From NCBI GenBank assembly GCA_965659685.1, contig CBFHXB010000026.1, positions 1 through 12,721 on the forward strand: 12,721 nucleotides of DNA, read 5' to 3'. The stretch is from MGIIa-L3 sp11892u (lineage in GTDB: Archaea > Thermoplasmatota > Poseidoniia > Poseidoniales > Poseidoniaceae). The notes under the pieces were generated by a model. That model made no database searches. It was not told the DNA's origin and was given only the letters and a program-made list of their open reading frames with translations. The translations under genes were made by a program, and so were the position numbers. Every line of letters starts with the position of its first letter. Positions within the stretch are counted from its first letter, which is position 1. Below, piece by piece: positions 6,916-12,721 of the stretch.

Positions 6916-7097
6916 GGCACCTCGACGACGTCAACATGAGCTGGTTTGCACATCTTCGGACGGCGTGGGGCATGGCCGCAGTGTTCTTCATTGGGAGCAT
7001 CCGCTTGTTCGTGCACGGCATCTTGCCCTTTGTCGACGTCAAAGCAGGGCAAACGACCGTGGCCAAAGCTCGTACAAGAATGGGCCACGACGATTGA
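6912..7097 (+). CDS. Small membrane protein, DUF6356-like
   Basis: The 61-residue product has one hydrophobic segment (about 18-40, WGMAAVFFIGSIRLFVHGILPF) and a short polar tail. The order HLRTAW ... hydrophobic helix ... HGILPF.DVKAGQTTV resembles DUF6356, a family of tiny proteins with a conserved H.LPF motif and a following Ser/Thr. No biochemical role is known. The family match is from memory of the pattern. A second ATG at 6936 would give 53 residues and leave the inverted repeat entirely upstream. Its stop TGA directly abuts the reverse stop of the DUF454 gene, forming TGATCA. Confidence 0.6.
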   Translation: MGHLDDVNMSWFAHLRTAWGMAAVFFIGSIRLFVHGILPFVDVKAGQTTVAKARTRMGHDD

Positions 7098-7601
7098 TCA
7101 CGCTTCACGTGTTCGTACACGAATGAGGATGAACCAGACCCCAATCAACCCGACCAAAAGGACGGTAGCTGGCCCAAAACCGGGATCTGCACCGCTCCAC
7201 GTGGAGGGACGGAACAGCGTGCCGTCCCCACGGACAGAGACCGCCCAGACGCCATAGGCTGAGAGCAAACTGGATGCGGTGATGAAACCAGCAATGCCGT
7301 ATTTCGCGTGCTTGGGTACCGTCTTTCCCGTTGCGTAATACTCGAAGATGGCCGAACCAAACCAGCGGTTTTCGAGCGTCCAACGGAAGAGTTTGGGACT
7401 TGACATCGAGAAGAAAAACGCAGCAGGTACCGCCCATGAAACCGTGGGCCATCCAGGAACCCAAATGCCGATGATGGCGAAGACGATGAAGATCAATCCG
7501 AGCGCCAAATAGGCGATCCGCTTGACCGGTGAGGCGGTGATGGCGTAGGTCGCCATGACTTCGTCGACGTCGGTCAGCCTCGAGGAGGTGGCCTCTGTCA
7601 T
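7098..7601 (-). CDS. DUF454 (YbaN-type) inner membrane protein
   Basis: The 167-residue product matches the YbaN/DUF454 plan: VKRIAYLALGLIFIVFAIIGIWVPGWPTVSW (about 27-57) corresponds to the family's G....LG..G..LP.LPT. It is followed by AAFFFSMSSPKLFRWTLENRWFG (60-82) for the A..FFarsSP..h.wl......G motif, and a basic VPKHAKYG. Four membrane helices are likely (about 28-49, 50-65, 101-123, 143-161). Function is unknown in all members. The frame extends upstream to 7784, but that would overlap purN; the ATG at 7601 removes the overlap, and an ATG at 7556 is also possible. A loop between helices 3 and 4 (about 124-142) is longer than usual for the family. Confidence 0.8.
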   Translation of the reverse strand: MTEATSSRLTDVDEVMATYAITASPVKRIAYLALGLIFIVFAIIGIWVPGWPTVSWAVPAAFFFSMSSPKLFRWTLENRWFGSAIFEYYATGKTVPKHAKYGIAGFITASSLLSAYGVWAVSVRGDGTLFRPSTWSGADPGFGPATVLLVGLIGVWFILIRVRTREA

Positions 7602-7681
7602 GCCCCGCGCTGGGAATTCAGGACAAAAGGATGGTTGTCGACCGCCGAAGCGCTCATGGCCGAGCAGACCCTGCCTGAACC

Positions 7682-8323
7682 ATGAGCCTGAGGCCGACCT
7701 CACCCGAGGATCCGCTTCGACTGGCCGTCTTGGTCTCAGGTTCAGGTTCAGGCATGGAGGCCTTGGTTCGGTACCAACGGGCAACGGAAGGGCCCCTTCA
7801 CGTCACCAGTTTGGTGTTGACCGACAAGCCGGATGCGGGAGCGATACAGCGCGCCGTTTCGTTGGGTTGCCCCGTCGAGGTCGTGCCTTTGCCGCCAATG
7901 GAGGACCGCACTGCGAGGCGCCATGCGCATGAATCGTTGGTGCAGGCCGCGTTGGAAGCCCATGGGGTGGAAGCAATCGTCCTCTCCGGGTGGATGCGTT
8001 TGTTGACGCCGACCTTCGTTGCACGATGGGAAGGGCGCTTGCTCAACATCCATCCCTCTCTGCTTCCCGCCTTCCCTGGAGCACACGCTCACCGTGATGC
8101 CCTCGCTGCAGGCGCCACAGAAAGCGGGTGCACGGTGCATTTTGTCGATGCGGGCATGGACACGGGGCCGATCATCGCCCAAAGGGCGGTGCCCGTGCTC
8201 GAGGGTGACGACATCGCTCGTCTTGCCGAGCGTGTGAAAGTGGAAGAACACAGCCTCTATCCACGCGCCATTGACGCGTTCGCATCAGGGACGATCTCCT
8301 TCGACCGTCCCCGGCTTGACTGA
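7682..8323 (+). CDS. purN: Phosphoribosylglycinamide formyltransferase PurN
   Basis: PurN transfers the formyl group of 10-formyl-THF to GAR, the third step of purine synthesis. The 213 residues carry the phosphate-binding loop VLVSGSGSGMEALV (16-29; the usual form is S-G-x-G-S-N), SGWMRLL (102-108), the catalytic NIHPSLLP (122-129) with Asn122 and His124, and VDAGMDTGPII (155-165) with the catalytic Asp160. The Asn of the loop is replaced by Gly (SGSGSG instead of SGNGSN), a mild departure. Length is normal for the family (about 190-215). The ATG at 7682 lies 80 nt from the divergent DUF454 start. The 3' end overlaps the mobA-like gene by 39 nt. With purH it shows folate-dependent purine synthesis. 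Confidence 0.95.
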   Translation: MSLRPTSPEDPLRLAVLVSGSGSGMEALVRYQRATEGPLHVTSLVLTDKPDAGAIQRAVSLGCPVEVVPLPPMEDRTARRHAHESLVQAALEAHGVEAIVLSGWMRLLTPTFVARWEGRLLNIHPSLLPAFPGAHAHRDALAAGATESGCTVHFVDAGMDTGPIIAQRAVPVLEGDDIARLAERVKVEEHSLYPRAIDAFASGTISFDRPRLD

Positions 8324-8854
8324 GGTCATGGTGGCCAATTCCTCTGGGGTGTTGGCCGTGCGAAGCATCGATCCGAACGCGCCAATCGACCGTTCGGCGA
8401 ACCCGTCAAACAGTGCTTCAACGCGTTGATGGGGGTGCGGTTGCGTCGTCCACCCTTCGGGAACGTGGCTAAACAGCACTTGGCGCCTTCCTTCATGATC
8501 CAATGGAACCCCCGGGGCCATGTTGGCCAACGCTGAGAAGGCCTCCCGGTCCACAAGCACCGCATCGCAGGGGGTCAGCATCATCGGTGGCAGGGTACCG
8601 TCGAGGACATGGACCAGGACGTCATGGAGGCACGTTGCGTGCGTAGGGTCGTCCAAGACCTCGTCCGCATCGTCCAGCCATCCGTCACGCTCGAGTTCAG
8701 ATGCCCGCGGAGGTGGCCCTGCCAACACGATGCGTGGGGTAAGGCCCGCTGCCTTGGCTTCCTGCAAGATGCGTTGCACGCCGCCCGCCATGCGCGCTTT
8801 GTCGTGTCCCATCCTTTGGCTCAGTCCACCTGCGAGCAAAAGCAGACCGACCAT
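8285..8854 (-). CDS. MobA-like nucleotidyltransferase (NTP_transf_3)
   Basis: The 189-residue product has the MobA signature at its start, LLLAGGLSQRMGHDKA (5-20), which binds the nucleotide phosphates. MLTPCDAVLV (92-101) stands where the metal-binding Asp motif sits, and NTPEEL (168-173) matches the conserved C-terminal element of molybdenum cofactor guanylyltransferases. MobA joins GMP to molybdopterin; relatives such as MocA use CTP, and other members act on sugars or lipids, so the substrate is uncertain. It is the last gene of a four-gene operon: its ATG is 4 nt after the preceding stop, with GAGGTGA overlapping that stop. No other molybdenum gene is visible here. Confidence 0.8.
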   Translation of the reverse strand: MVGLLLLAGGLSQRMGHDKARMAGGVQRILQEAKAAGLTPRIVLAGPPPRASELERDGWLDDADEVLDDPTHATCLHDVLVHVLDGTLPPMMLTPCDAVLVDREAFSALANMAPGVPLDHEGRRQVLFSHVPEGWTTQPHPHQRVEALFDGFAERSIGAFGSMLRTANTPEELATMTSVKPGTVEGDRP

Positions 8855-8858
8855 TCCC

Positions 8859-8865
8859 TCACCTC
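8859..8865 (-). promoter_or_regulatory. Shine-Dalgarno site of the mobA-like gene
   Basis: On the minus strand GAGGTGA ends 4 nt before the ATG at 8854 and contains the stop codon of the 69-residue gene. The same heptamer precedes groEL and dnaG, which shows the preferred ribosome site of this genome and supports translational coupling here. Confidence 0.7.
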
Positions 8866-9068
8866 ATCGCTTCCAGCGCGTCGAGGGCTTCGGTCAACTC
8901 GTCCAGCAAACCACGAACGCGCTTCATCAGCACATCGCGTTCCCTTGAGGAGCGTGCGTCCGGCAACCACGTCAGAAGGCGCCGCACATCGGCCGCATCC
9001 CGGTCAACGGTCCATTGGAGCACGGCTTCGCGGACCGGGTCTTCCGTCGGAAGGAACCGCTCCGCCAT
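8859..9068 (-). CDS. Small helical protein of unknown function
   Basis: The 69-residue product is not recognised. It is charged and predicted helical throughout, with a heptad-like C-terminal half (VLMKRVRGLLDELTEALDALEAM, 46-68) that could form a coiled coil, so it may pair with another protein. There is no signal peptide, membrane segment or metal motif. It is kept as a real gene because it fits tightly between two genes on the same strand (9 nt after the upstream stop, 4 nt before the next ATG) and has typical codon use. Confidence 0.6.
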   Translation of the reverse strand: MAERFLPTEDPVREAVLQWTVDRDAADVRRLLTWLPDARSSRERDVLMKRVRGLLDELTEALDALEAMR

Positions 9069-9077
9069 ATGCGGTGT

Positions 9078-9725
9078 TTACGCGGTGCGGGCATCAACAT
9101 GACGCTCCAGCCACCGTTCCCGAAGGCGTTCAAACATGCGGCTTGGGGAGGCGACCGAGGCGACGATGTCGTGAACGGTGGGCCCCACTTCCTCCGGTGG
9201 ACCGGTCATCGCAATGACCGCAGCGTACCTGTGCCAGAGCGGTGCTTGAGCGGCCATGGCGATCAGCCATTGCTCGCTTGGCCCTTCCCCTGTTGCGCGC
9301 CGAATTTCCTCGGCCGCATCGACGACGGGAGCCAAACCAACGTCGTGCTGCAGCAGCGTGGAAAACACCGTCCAACGGTGGTCTCCGAGCGCCGTCTCCG
9401 GAAGGTTGGCGATCAGCATGCCGGCGATTTTCCGATGCTCGCGTCCACCTCGCTTCCACAAGGCTGGGATGGATTTTGCCAACCGCCTCCATCTCCCTTC
9501 GCTGAGGCTGAGCAGGTAGGAGGCCATACGACGAAGCATGTCTTCGTCAATGCCTCGCGCCGAAGGCCCTCCACTCAATTCGTCGTAACGGTCCAGGTGA
9601 TGGCGCATGGCCAACCGGTCGCCCATGCCGTCGTAGACACGTTCGAGCCGCTTTGGAAGCGCTTTCGGACGAGGCAGAGAAGGCAGGTGAAGGCGCAATG
9701 CTTCGTCAAGCGGATCTTGATTCAC
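9078..9725 (-). CDS. Helical-repeat protein, possibly AlkD-like
   Basis: The 215-residue product appears wholly alpha-helical. Two stretches recall DNA alkylation repair (AlkD) HEAT-like repeats: LWKRGGREHRKIAGMLIANL (89-108), like the LW.s...E.R..A...L element, and APLWHRYAAVIAM (161-173), like the W.RRAAI..L element that presents an Arg to the DNA. The family's W(D)L.D segment is less clear (around 115-130), so glycosylase activity is unproven; it could be an unrelated HEAT protein. It starts with GTG overlapping the preceding stop as GTGA, so it is translationally coupled to the TerB-like gene. Confidence 0.5.
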   Translation of the reverse strand: MNQDPLDEALRLHLPSLPRPKALPKRLERVYDGMGDRLAMRHHLDRYDELSGGPSARGIDEDMLRRMASYLLSLSEGRWRRLAKSIPALWKRGGREHRKIAGMLIANLPETALGDHRWTVFSTLLQHDVGLAPVVDAAEEIRRATGEGPSEQWLIAMAAQAPLWHRYAAVIAMTGPPEEVGPTVHDIVASVASPSRMFERLRERWLERHVDARTA

Positions 9726-10213
9726 GCCCGGTCCCGCCTTGAGAACACGAGGGTGCTGAGGTCGGAGATCGTCTCACGCACCCGTTCAATGGCCTTGGGG
9801 TCACTGAGCCTGAGACGAGCCAATTCTTCGGCCTGAGCCAGGAAGGTTGCGTGCTCTTCTGGGGTGATGCCCATCACGTCTTGGAGGTGCTCCAAGACCC
9901 GGAATTCGTCTCGGCTCAAGGAGGCGTTGAGCAGGGCCACTTCGGCGACCTTGCCGTAGGCTTCTCGTTGCTCGTCGTGGTCGATGGGGTCTCCCTCAGG
10001 CAACGGCTCTCCGTTCTCGACGGCCGCATAGGCCTGAGCGGGCTGCTCTTCTTTGAGCTTGAGTGCGGTCGCAAGGCGGATGGCCAATCGCTTTTCTTCG
10101 CGGGTCAGCACACCGTCCGCCAACATGATCTCAACGGTGGACCGGAAGACTTCCAGTCGGTCGAGGTCCGGGCTGCGAGGCGTGGGCACATTGGCGGTTT
10201 CCGTTGCCTCCAT
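9722..10213 (-). CDS. TerB-like helical domain protein
   Basis: The 163-residue product resembles the TerB fold, in which an acidic M/AADG.L...E motif joins two helices. IMLADGVLTREEKRLAIRLATAL (29-51) fits well, and AYGKVAEVALLNASLSRDEFRVLEHLQDVMGIT (85-117) is a weaker second copy, giving the two-fold layout of the family. TerB proteins sit in membrane-linked stress and tellurite-resistance systems, but most distant members are uncharacterised. The ATG at 10213 was preferred to a TTG at 10249. The latter falls in the AT-rich stretch 10246-10257, which looks like the promoter. It is the first gene of a four-gene operon (TerB-like, AlkD-like, small helical, MobA-like). Confidence 0.6.
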   Translation of the reverse strand: MEATETANVPTPRSPDLDRLEVFRSTVEIMLADGVLTREEKRLAIRLATALKLKEEQPAQAYAAVENGEPLPEGDPIDHDEQREAYGKVAEVALLNASLSRDEFRVLEHLQDVMGITPEEHATFLAQAEELARLRLSDPKAIERVRETISDLSTLVFSRRDRA

Positions 10214-10245
10214 TTGAATCCATTCGACGAGGTACGAGGCAGGAA

Positions 10246-10257
10246 TCAAAAATTTGA
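10246..10257 (-). promoter_or_regulatory. AT-rich TATA-like element of the four-gene operon
   Basis: TCAAA-AA-TTTGA (a 5-2-5 dyad on the plus strand) is the most AT-rich tract of the region and lies 33-44 nt upstream of the ATG at 10213. An archaeal TATA box here would start transcription close to the ATG, leaving a very short leader. Confidence 0.4.
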
Positions 10258-10331
10258 GGAAGACGCTTGAAGGATGAAGGAGGGTTCAAATGGAAGGCTC
10301 CGTGAGGCTTGGATATCCTTACACTCACGCT

Positions 10332-10346
10332 GCCGCTTCGTGCGGC
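10332..10346 (+). promoter_or_regulatory. First hairpin in dnaG leader
   Basis: GCCGC-TTCGT-GCGGC gives a 5-pair GC stem with a 5-nt loop, 57 nt before the dnaG start codon. It is one of two neighbouring stems in the 189-base divergent region; it may act in the mRNA leader or as DNA. Confidence 0.4.
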
Positions 10347-10352
10347 GGCTTC

Positions 10353-10368
10353 CTCCGCCTCGGCGGAG
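10353..10368 (+). promoter_or_regulatory. Second hairpin/palindrome in dnaG leader
   Basis: CTCCGCC-TC-GGCGGAG is a perfect 7-2-7 dyad ending 34 nt before the dnaG ATG; as RNA it would form 6 pairs with a CTCG loop. It follows the first stem by 6 nt. No T-run follows, so it is not an obvious terminator. Confidence 0.45.
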
Positions 10369-10389
10369 ATGGGCGAGCGGATGCAAAAT

Positions 10390-10396
10390 GAGGTGA
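10390..10396 (+). promoter_or_regulatory. Shine-Dalgarno site of dnaG
   Basis: GAGGTGA lies 6 nt before the ATG at 10403, the best-spaced ribosome site in the window. It fixes the start and shows that the dnaG mRNA has a leader rather than being leaderless, so the hairpins just upstream could be transcribed. Confidence 0.75.
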
Positions 10397-10402
10397 AGAA
10401 TC

Positions 10403-11641
10403 ATGCCAAAATCAAGAGGAGGCCGCGGTGGCGGCGGGAACAACAGCGGACGAGGAAAGGCCACGGCCATGAAGTACGAAATCCGGGCAGACATCAAGAT
10501 CAACGGAAGCGTCCAACGCAAGGACATCATCGGGGCCATCATGGGCCAAACCGAGGGCCTGCTTGGCGACGACCTTGAGCTTCGAAAGCTGCAACGAACG
10601 GCTCGCGTCGGCCACGTCGACGTCGAGATGAACACGAGCGGTGGCAAGGTCCACGGGATGATCATCATCCCAAGCAGCCTTGACAACGTCGAAACGGCCA
10701 TCATCGGAAGCGCGTTGGAAACCATCGATCGCATCGGTCCATGCAACGCCATCATCAAGGTGCTTGAAATCCGTGACATTCGTGCCACCAAGCGCACGGC
10801 CGTCGTCGAACGTGCCAAGGAACTCTTGCTCGACATGGTCAACAGCGGAGAATCCGCTTCGAAGACCGTCATCGAGGAAGTTCGCTCGGTGCTCACCGTT
10901 GGACAAGCCAAGGCCTTCCACGGGTTGACCTGCGGACCAAACGTCGAGTCCAGTGCGTCCCTGATCATCGTCGAAGGACGAAACGACGTGCGGAACCTGC
11001 TGAACTGTGGCATCAAGAACGCCATCAGTGCAGACGGTGCGGGCGACATCAAGCAGGAACTCATCGACTTGGCGAACGGCAAGGACACGGTCATCGTGGC
11101 CATCGACGGCGACCGAGGTGGCGAGATGCTCTTCCAACAGTTGAACGGCACCATGAAGGTCGACTTCGTGGCCCAAGCGCCGGTCGGTCAGGAATGGGAA
11201 TTGCTCCCACAAAAGACCGTGACCGTCACGCTCTCGAAGAAGGAAGCAGCGTCCAAGTTCGCGGCCCGCCTCGAGAAGAAGCAGAAGGAAGACGACGTCA
11301 AGGCTGGCGTGCCCGACAAGGATTGGGCAGAAGGCATGGACGAGTCCTACGAAGCACCGGAGGAAGTCAAGGACATGATCGCCCTGATCGACGGGCTGGA
11401 CAAGAACCACGCTCAACTGATCATGGCGGACGGCGAAGCCAGCGAACCGATCGCTGCAGGCGACCTCGCTGAAGTGGCCGAAGAAGCCGACGGCGCCGTC
11501 GCCATCGTCATCAACAGCACGATCAACGCCCGCATGGTGGAAATCGCTTCCACGGCAGCCATCCCCACCCTGGTGGGCACCAAGGCTGGTCGCGGGTTCA
11601 AGGCCGTTGACGACGTTGACGTTTGGTTCCAGAAGGCCTGA
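10403..11641 (+). CDS. dnaG: Archaeal DnaG (Toprim primase-like, exosome-associated)
   Basis: Archaeal DnaG is a stable part of the RNA exosome, binding poly(A)-rich RNA, and has primase-like activity in vitro. The 412 residues show the archaeal hallmark IMGQTEGLLGDDLELRKLQ (46-64) and IIIPSSLDNVETAI (87-100), ALETIDRIGPCNA (104-116), then the Toprim core: Glu191 in IIVEGRNDV (188-196) and Asp235/Asp237 in AIDGDRGGE (233-241). A charged region (about 280-320) and a C-terminal globular part (about 320-412) follow, as usual. Distinctive is a glycine-arginine-rich start, SRGGRGGGGNNSGRG (4-18), before the normal N-terminus at Met23. The strong Shine-Dalgarno site shows that the tail is translated. 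The gene ends 5 nt before the convergent neighbour's stop. Confidence 0.96.
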   Translation: MPKSRGGRGGGGNNSGRGKATAMKYEIRADIKINGSVQRKDIIGAIMGQTEGLLGDDLELRKLQRTARVGHVDVEMNTSGGKVHGMIIIPSSLDNVETAIIGSALETIDRIGPCNAIIKVLEIRDIRATKRTAVVERAKELLLDMVNSGESASKTVIEEVRSVLTVGQAKAFHGLTCGPNVESSASLIIVEGRNDVRNLLNCGIKNAISADGAGDIKQELIDLANGKDTVIVAIDGDRGGEMLFQQLNGTMKVDFVAQAPVGQEWELLPQKTVTVTLSKKEAASKFAARLEKKQKEDDVKAGVPDKDWAEGMDESYEAPEEVKDMIALIDGLDKNHAQLIMADGEASEPIAAGDLAEVAEEADGAVAIVINSTINARMVEIASTAAIPTLVGTKAGRGFKAVDDVDVWFQKA

Positions 11642-11646
11642 AGCCT

Positions 11647-12721
11647 TCACCGGATGCCGCCCGCTGAGGGCAGGTTGACGGCTTCCGAAAGGGCATCGAC
11701 TTCCATCCGGAGGTCGTCGTTCGAGCCAGCCGAAGGCAAGGCATGATCGTCCTCACCGAGCGGCAAACGTTGCCCGGGCCCCGGAATACGGTCGAGGGCC
11801 TCTCCGAGAACAAGCGCATCTTCGAGCAGGCCATGGCCGTTCGGCAGATGCCGGGCCTGCAACCGCAGACTCGTCCACGCATCCAACCGGTCGACCATGT
11901 CCACCAGCCTGGTCAAGAGGTTCTTTTGGGCGGCGCTTGCTTGGTCCAACGCCTCGGGGAGCAGCCGCAGCGTCAAGCGAATCAAACGCGTCAAGCGGAG
12001 GTCCTTGGGTTGCTTTTGCACGTGCGGCCCGAGCCCTCGACGCACGCCGTTTGTGTCCAGCGGGTCCGGTACGGCAAGGCCGAGGTTCGTCAACAACTGG
12101 CCAAGGACCGGTCGGAGGTCTTCGTCTCCGTCCGGGGACCGTGATCTCGTGGTCGGAACGGACACGGGCGTGGGGTCAGGTTCTGATTGTACGATGTCCT
12201 CGACCGGTTCGGACGGAAGAACCACGTCCACGTCCATCTCGGGAGCTGCGTTGTCGTCCTCTTCGACCACGTCCATGACCGCTTCACGGCGACCTTCCTT
12301 TGGGTCGGTGCGGTCATCGGTACTGGGCACAAGAGGGGCCTCAGGAAGAGGGTTTGATTCGACGACATCGGGCTCATCAGGCACCTCATGAGGTGATTCA
12401 ACCACCGCCGCAAGAGCGGCTTTTGGCCGCCATGCACGCCACGTGGGTGCGCTAGAATCGGGCGCCGACGACGCCAATTGCCGCGCAAGGTCTGGCAGGT
12501 CGTGGGCGAGGTCGGACAACGCTTCAGGTCGGCGCATGCGATGAAGCACGTCTGCGCCTAGGGCAGCATTTCGCTCCCAGGGCAGGGCTTCCAGACGTCG
12601 CCGCAAACGCGGGTGGTCTTCCACCGCTTGCCGGAGTCCGGGCATGGCCATGCCGACGTCCATCGGGTTGGTCTTCAGGCGTTGCCGCAATGCCTCAACG
12701 TCCCAGCCTGAGGCGGCCCAC
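11647..12721 (-). CDS. Unrecognised protein with acidic proline-rich linker, 5' end beyond right edge
   Basis: The frame is open to the window edge, so the start is probably outside; an in-frame TTG at 12690 and ATG at 12660 are alternatives. The 357 visible residues divide into a helical N-terminal part (about 1-85, with GWDVEALRQRL at 5-15, HPRLRRRLEALPW and LAHDLPDLARQLA), a disordered linker rich in Asp, Glu, Pro and Val (about 105-205), and a helical C-terminal part (about 200-310, LRLTRLIRLTLRLLPEALDQ, RLVDMVDRLDAW). There is no membrane segment, catalytic motif or cysteine. I do not recognise a family. It may be a scaffold or DNA/protein-binding adaptor; this is speculation. It converges on dnaG. 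Confidence 0.7.
   Translation of the reverse strand, partial: WAASGWDVEALRQRLKTNPMDVGMAMPGLRQAVEDHPRLRRRLEALPWERNAALGADVLHRMRRPEALSDLAHDLPDLARQLASSAPDSSAPTWRAWRPKAALAAVVESPHEVPDEPDVVESNPLPEAPLVPSTDDRTDPKEGRREAVMDVVEEDDNAAPEMDVDVVLPSEPVEDIVQSEPDPTPVSVPTTRSRSPDGDEDLRPVLGQLLTNLGLAVPDPLDTNGVRRGLGPHVQKQPKDLRLTRLIRLTLRLLPEALDQASAAQKNLLTRLVDMVDRLDAWTSLRLQARHLPNGHGLLEDALVLGEALDRIPGPGQRLPLGEDDHALPSAGSNDDLRMEVDALSEAVNLPSAGGIR

Noticed and set aside
7602..7681. Region between DUF454 and purN starts searched for dyads and promoters
   Set aside because: Only GAATTC and GTCGAC hexamers were found; no convincing operator or TATA box.
7736..7754. Tandem TCAGGT repeat
   Set aside because: It encodes the Ser-Gly phosphate loop of PurN and is explained by coding constraint.
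9015..9836. 273-codon plus-strand frame over the operon
   Set aside because: It lies opposite three tightly packed genes and has no recognisable domain.
10311..10318. GGATATCC palindrome as a TATA box for dnaG
   Set aside because: An 8-base restriction-type palindrome is expected by chance; it is poor as a TATA match and is kept only as a weak possibility.
10412..11650. 412-codon open frame on the minus strand opposite dnaG
   Set aside because: It mirrors a secure dnaG gene, has no recognisable domain, and such antisense frames are common in GC-rich coding DNA.

Overview
The window looks like a compact, GC-rich archaeal chromosome segment. Archaeal markers are a DnaG-type Toprim primase/exosome protein (10403-11641), a group II chaperonin (thermosome) and a probable KEOPS Pcc1 subunit. 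Beside them sit genes of bacterial type: groES/groEL, a fused purH, purN and a DUF454 (YbaN) membrane protein. This mix, with mobA-like and acidic low-complexity proteins, suggests a marine Group II/III euryarchaeote (Poseidoniales-like). That placement is inference from gene content; there is no rRNA in the window to confirm it.

Layout. (1) 1-869, minus strand: groES followed by groEL, the latter running off the left edge. (2) 1009-1899, plus: an anchored surface protein with a carboxypeptidase-regulatory-like beta-sandwich, divergent from groES across a 139-base region holding two perfect dyads. (3) 1889-3259, minus: hflX GTPase, whose 3' end overlaps the previous gene. (4) 3339-6860, plus: pcc1-like, a divergent thermosome subunit, then purH. 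(5) 6912-7601: a tiny DUF6356-like membrane protein (plus) and a DUF454 membrane protein (minus), with abutting stop codons. (6) 7682-8323, plus: purN. (7) 8285-10213, minus: a four-gene operon encoding a TerB-like protein, an AlkD-like helical-repeat protein, a 69-residue helical protein and a MobA-like nucleotidyltransferase. (8) 10403-11641, plus: dnaG with an RGG-type tail and a leader holding two hairpins. (9) 11647 to the right edge, minus: an unrecognised protein with an acidic proline-rich linker.

How the genes fit together. PurN and PurH supply the two folate-dependent formylation steps of purine synthesis and IMP closure. GroES/GroEL and the thermosome give the cell both chaperonin classes within 3 kb. 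HflX, DnaG and Pcc1 belong to ribosome rescue, RNA turnover and tRNA t6A modification. No intergenic stretch exceeds 300 bases. No tRNA, rRNA, CRISPR array, insertion sequence or phage gene was seen. The most interesting leftover structure is a series of short perfect dyads, mostly arm-2 nt-arm, at or near several gene starts, and the unusual nucleotide-site sequences in both chaperonins.
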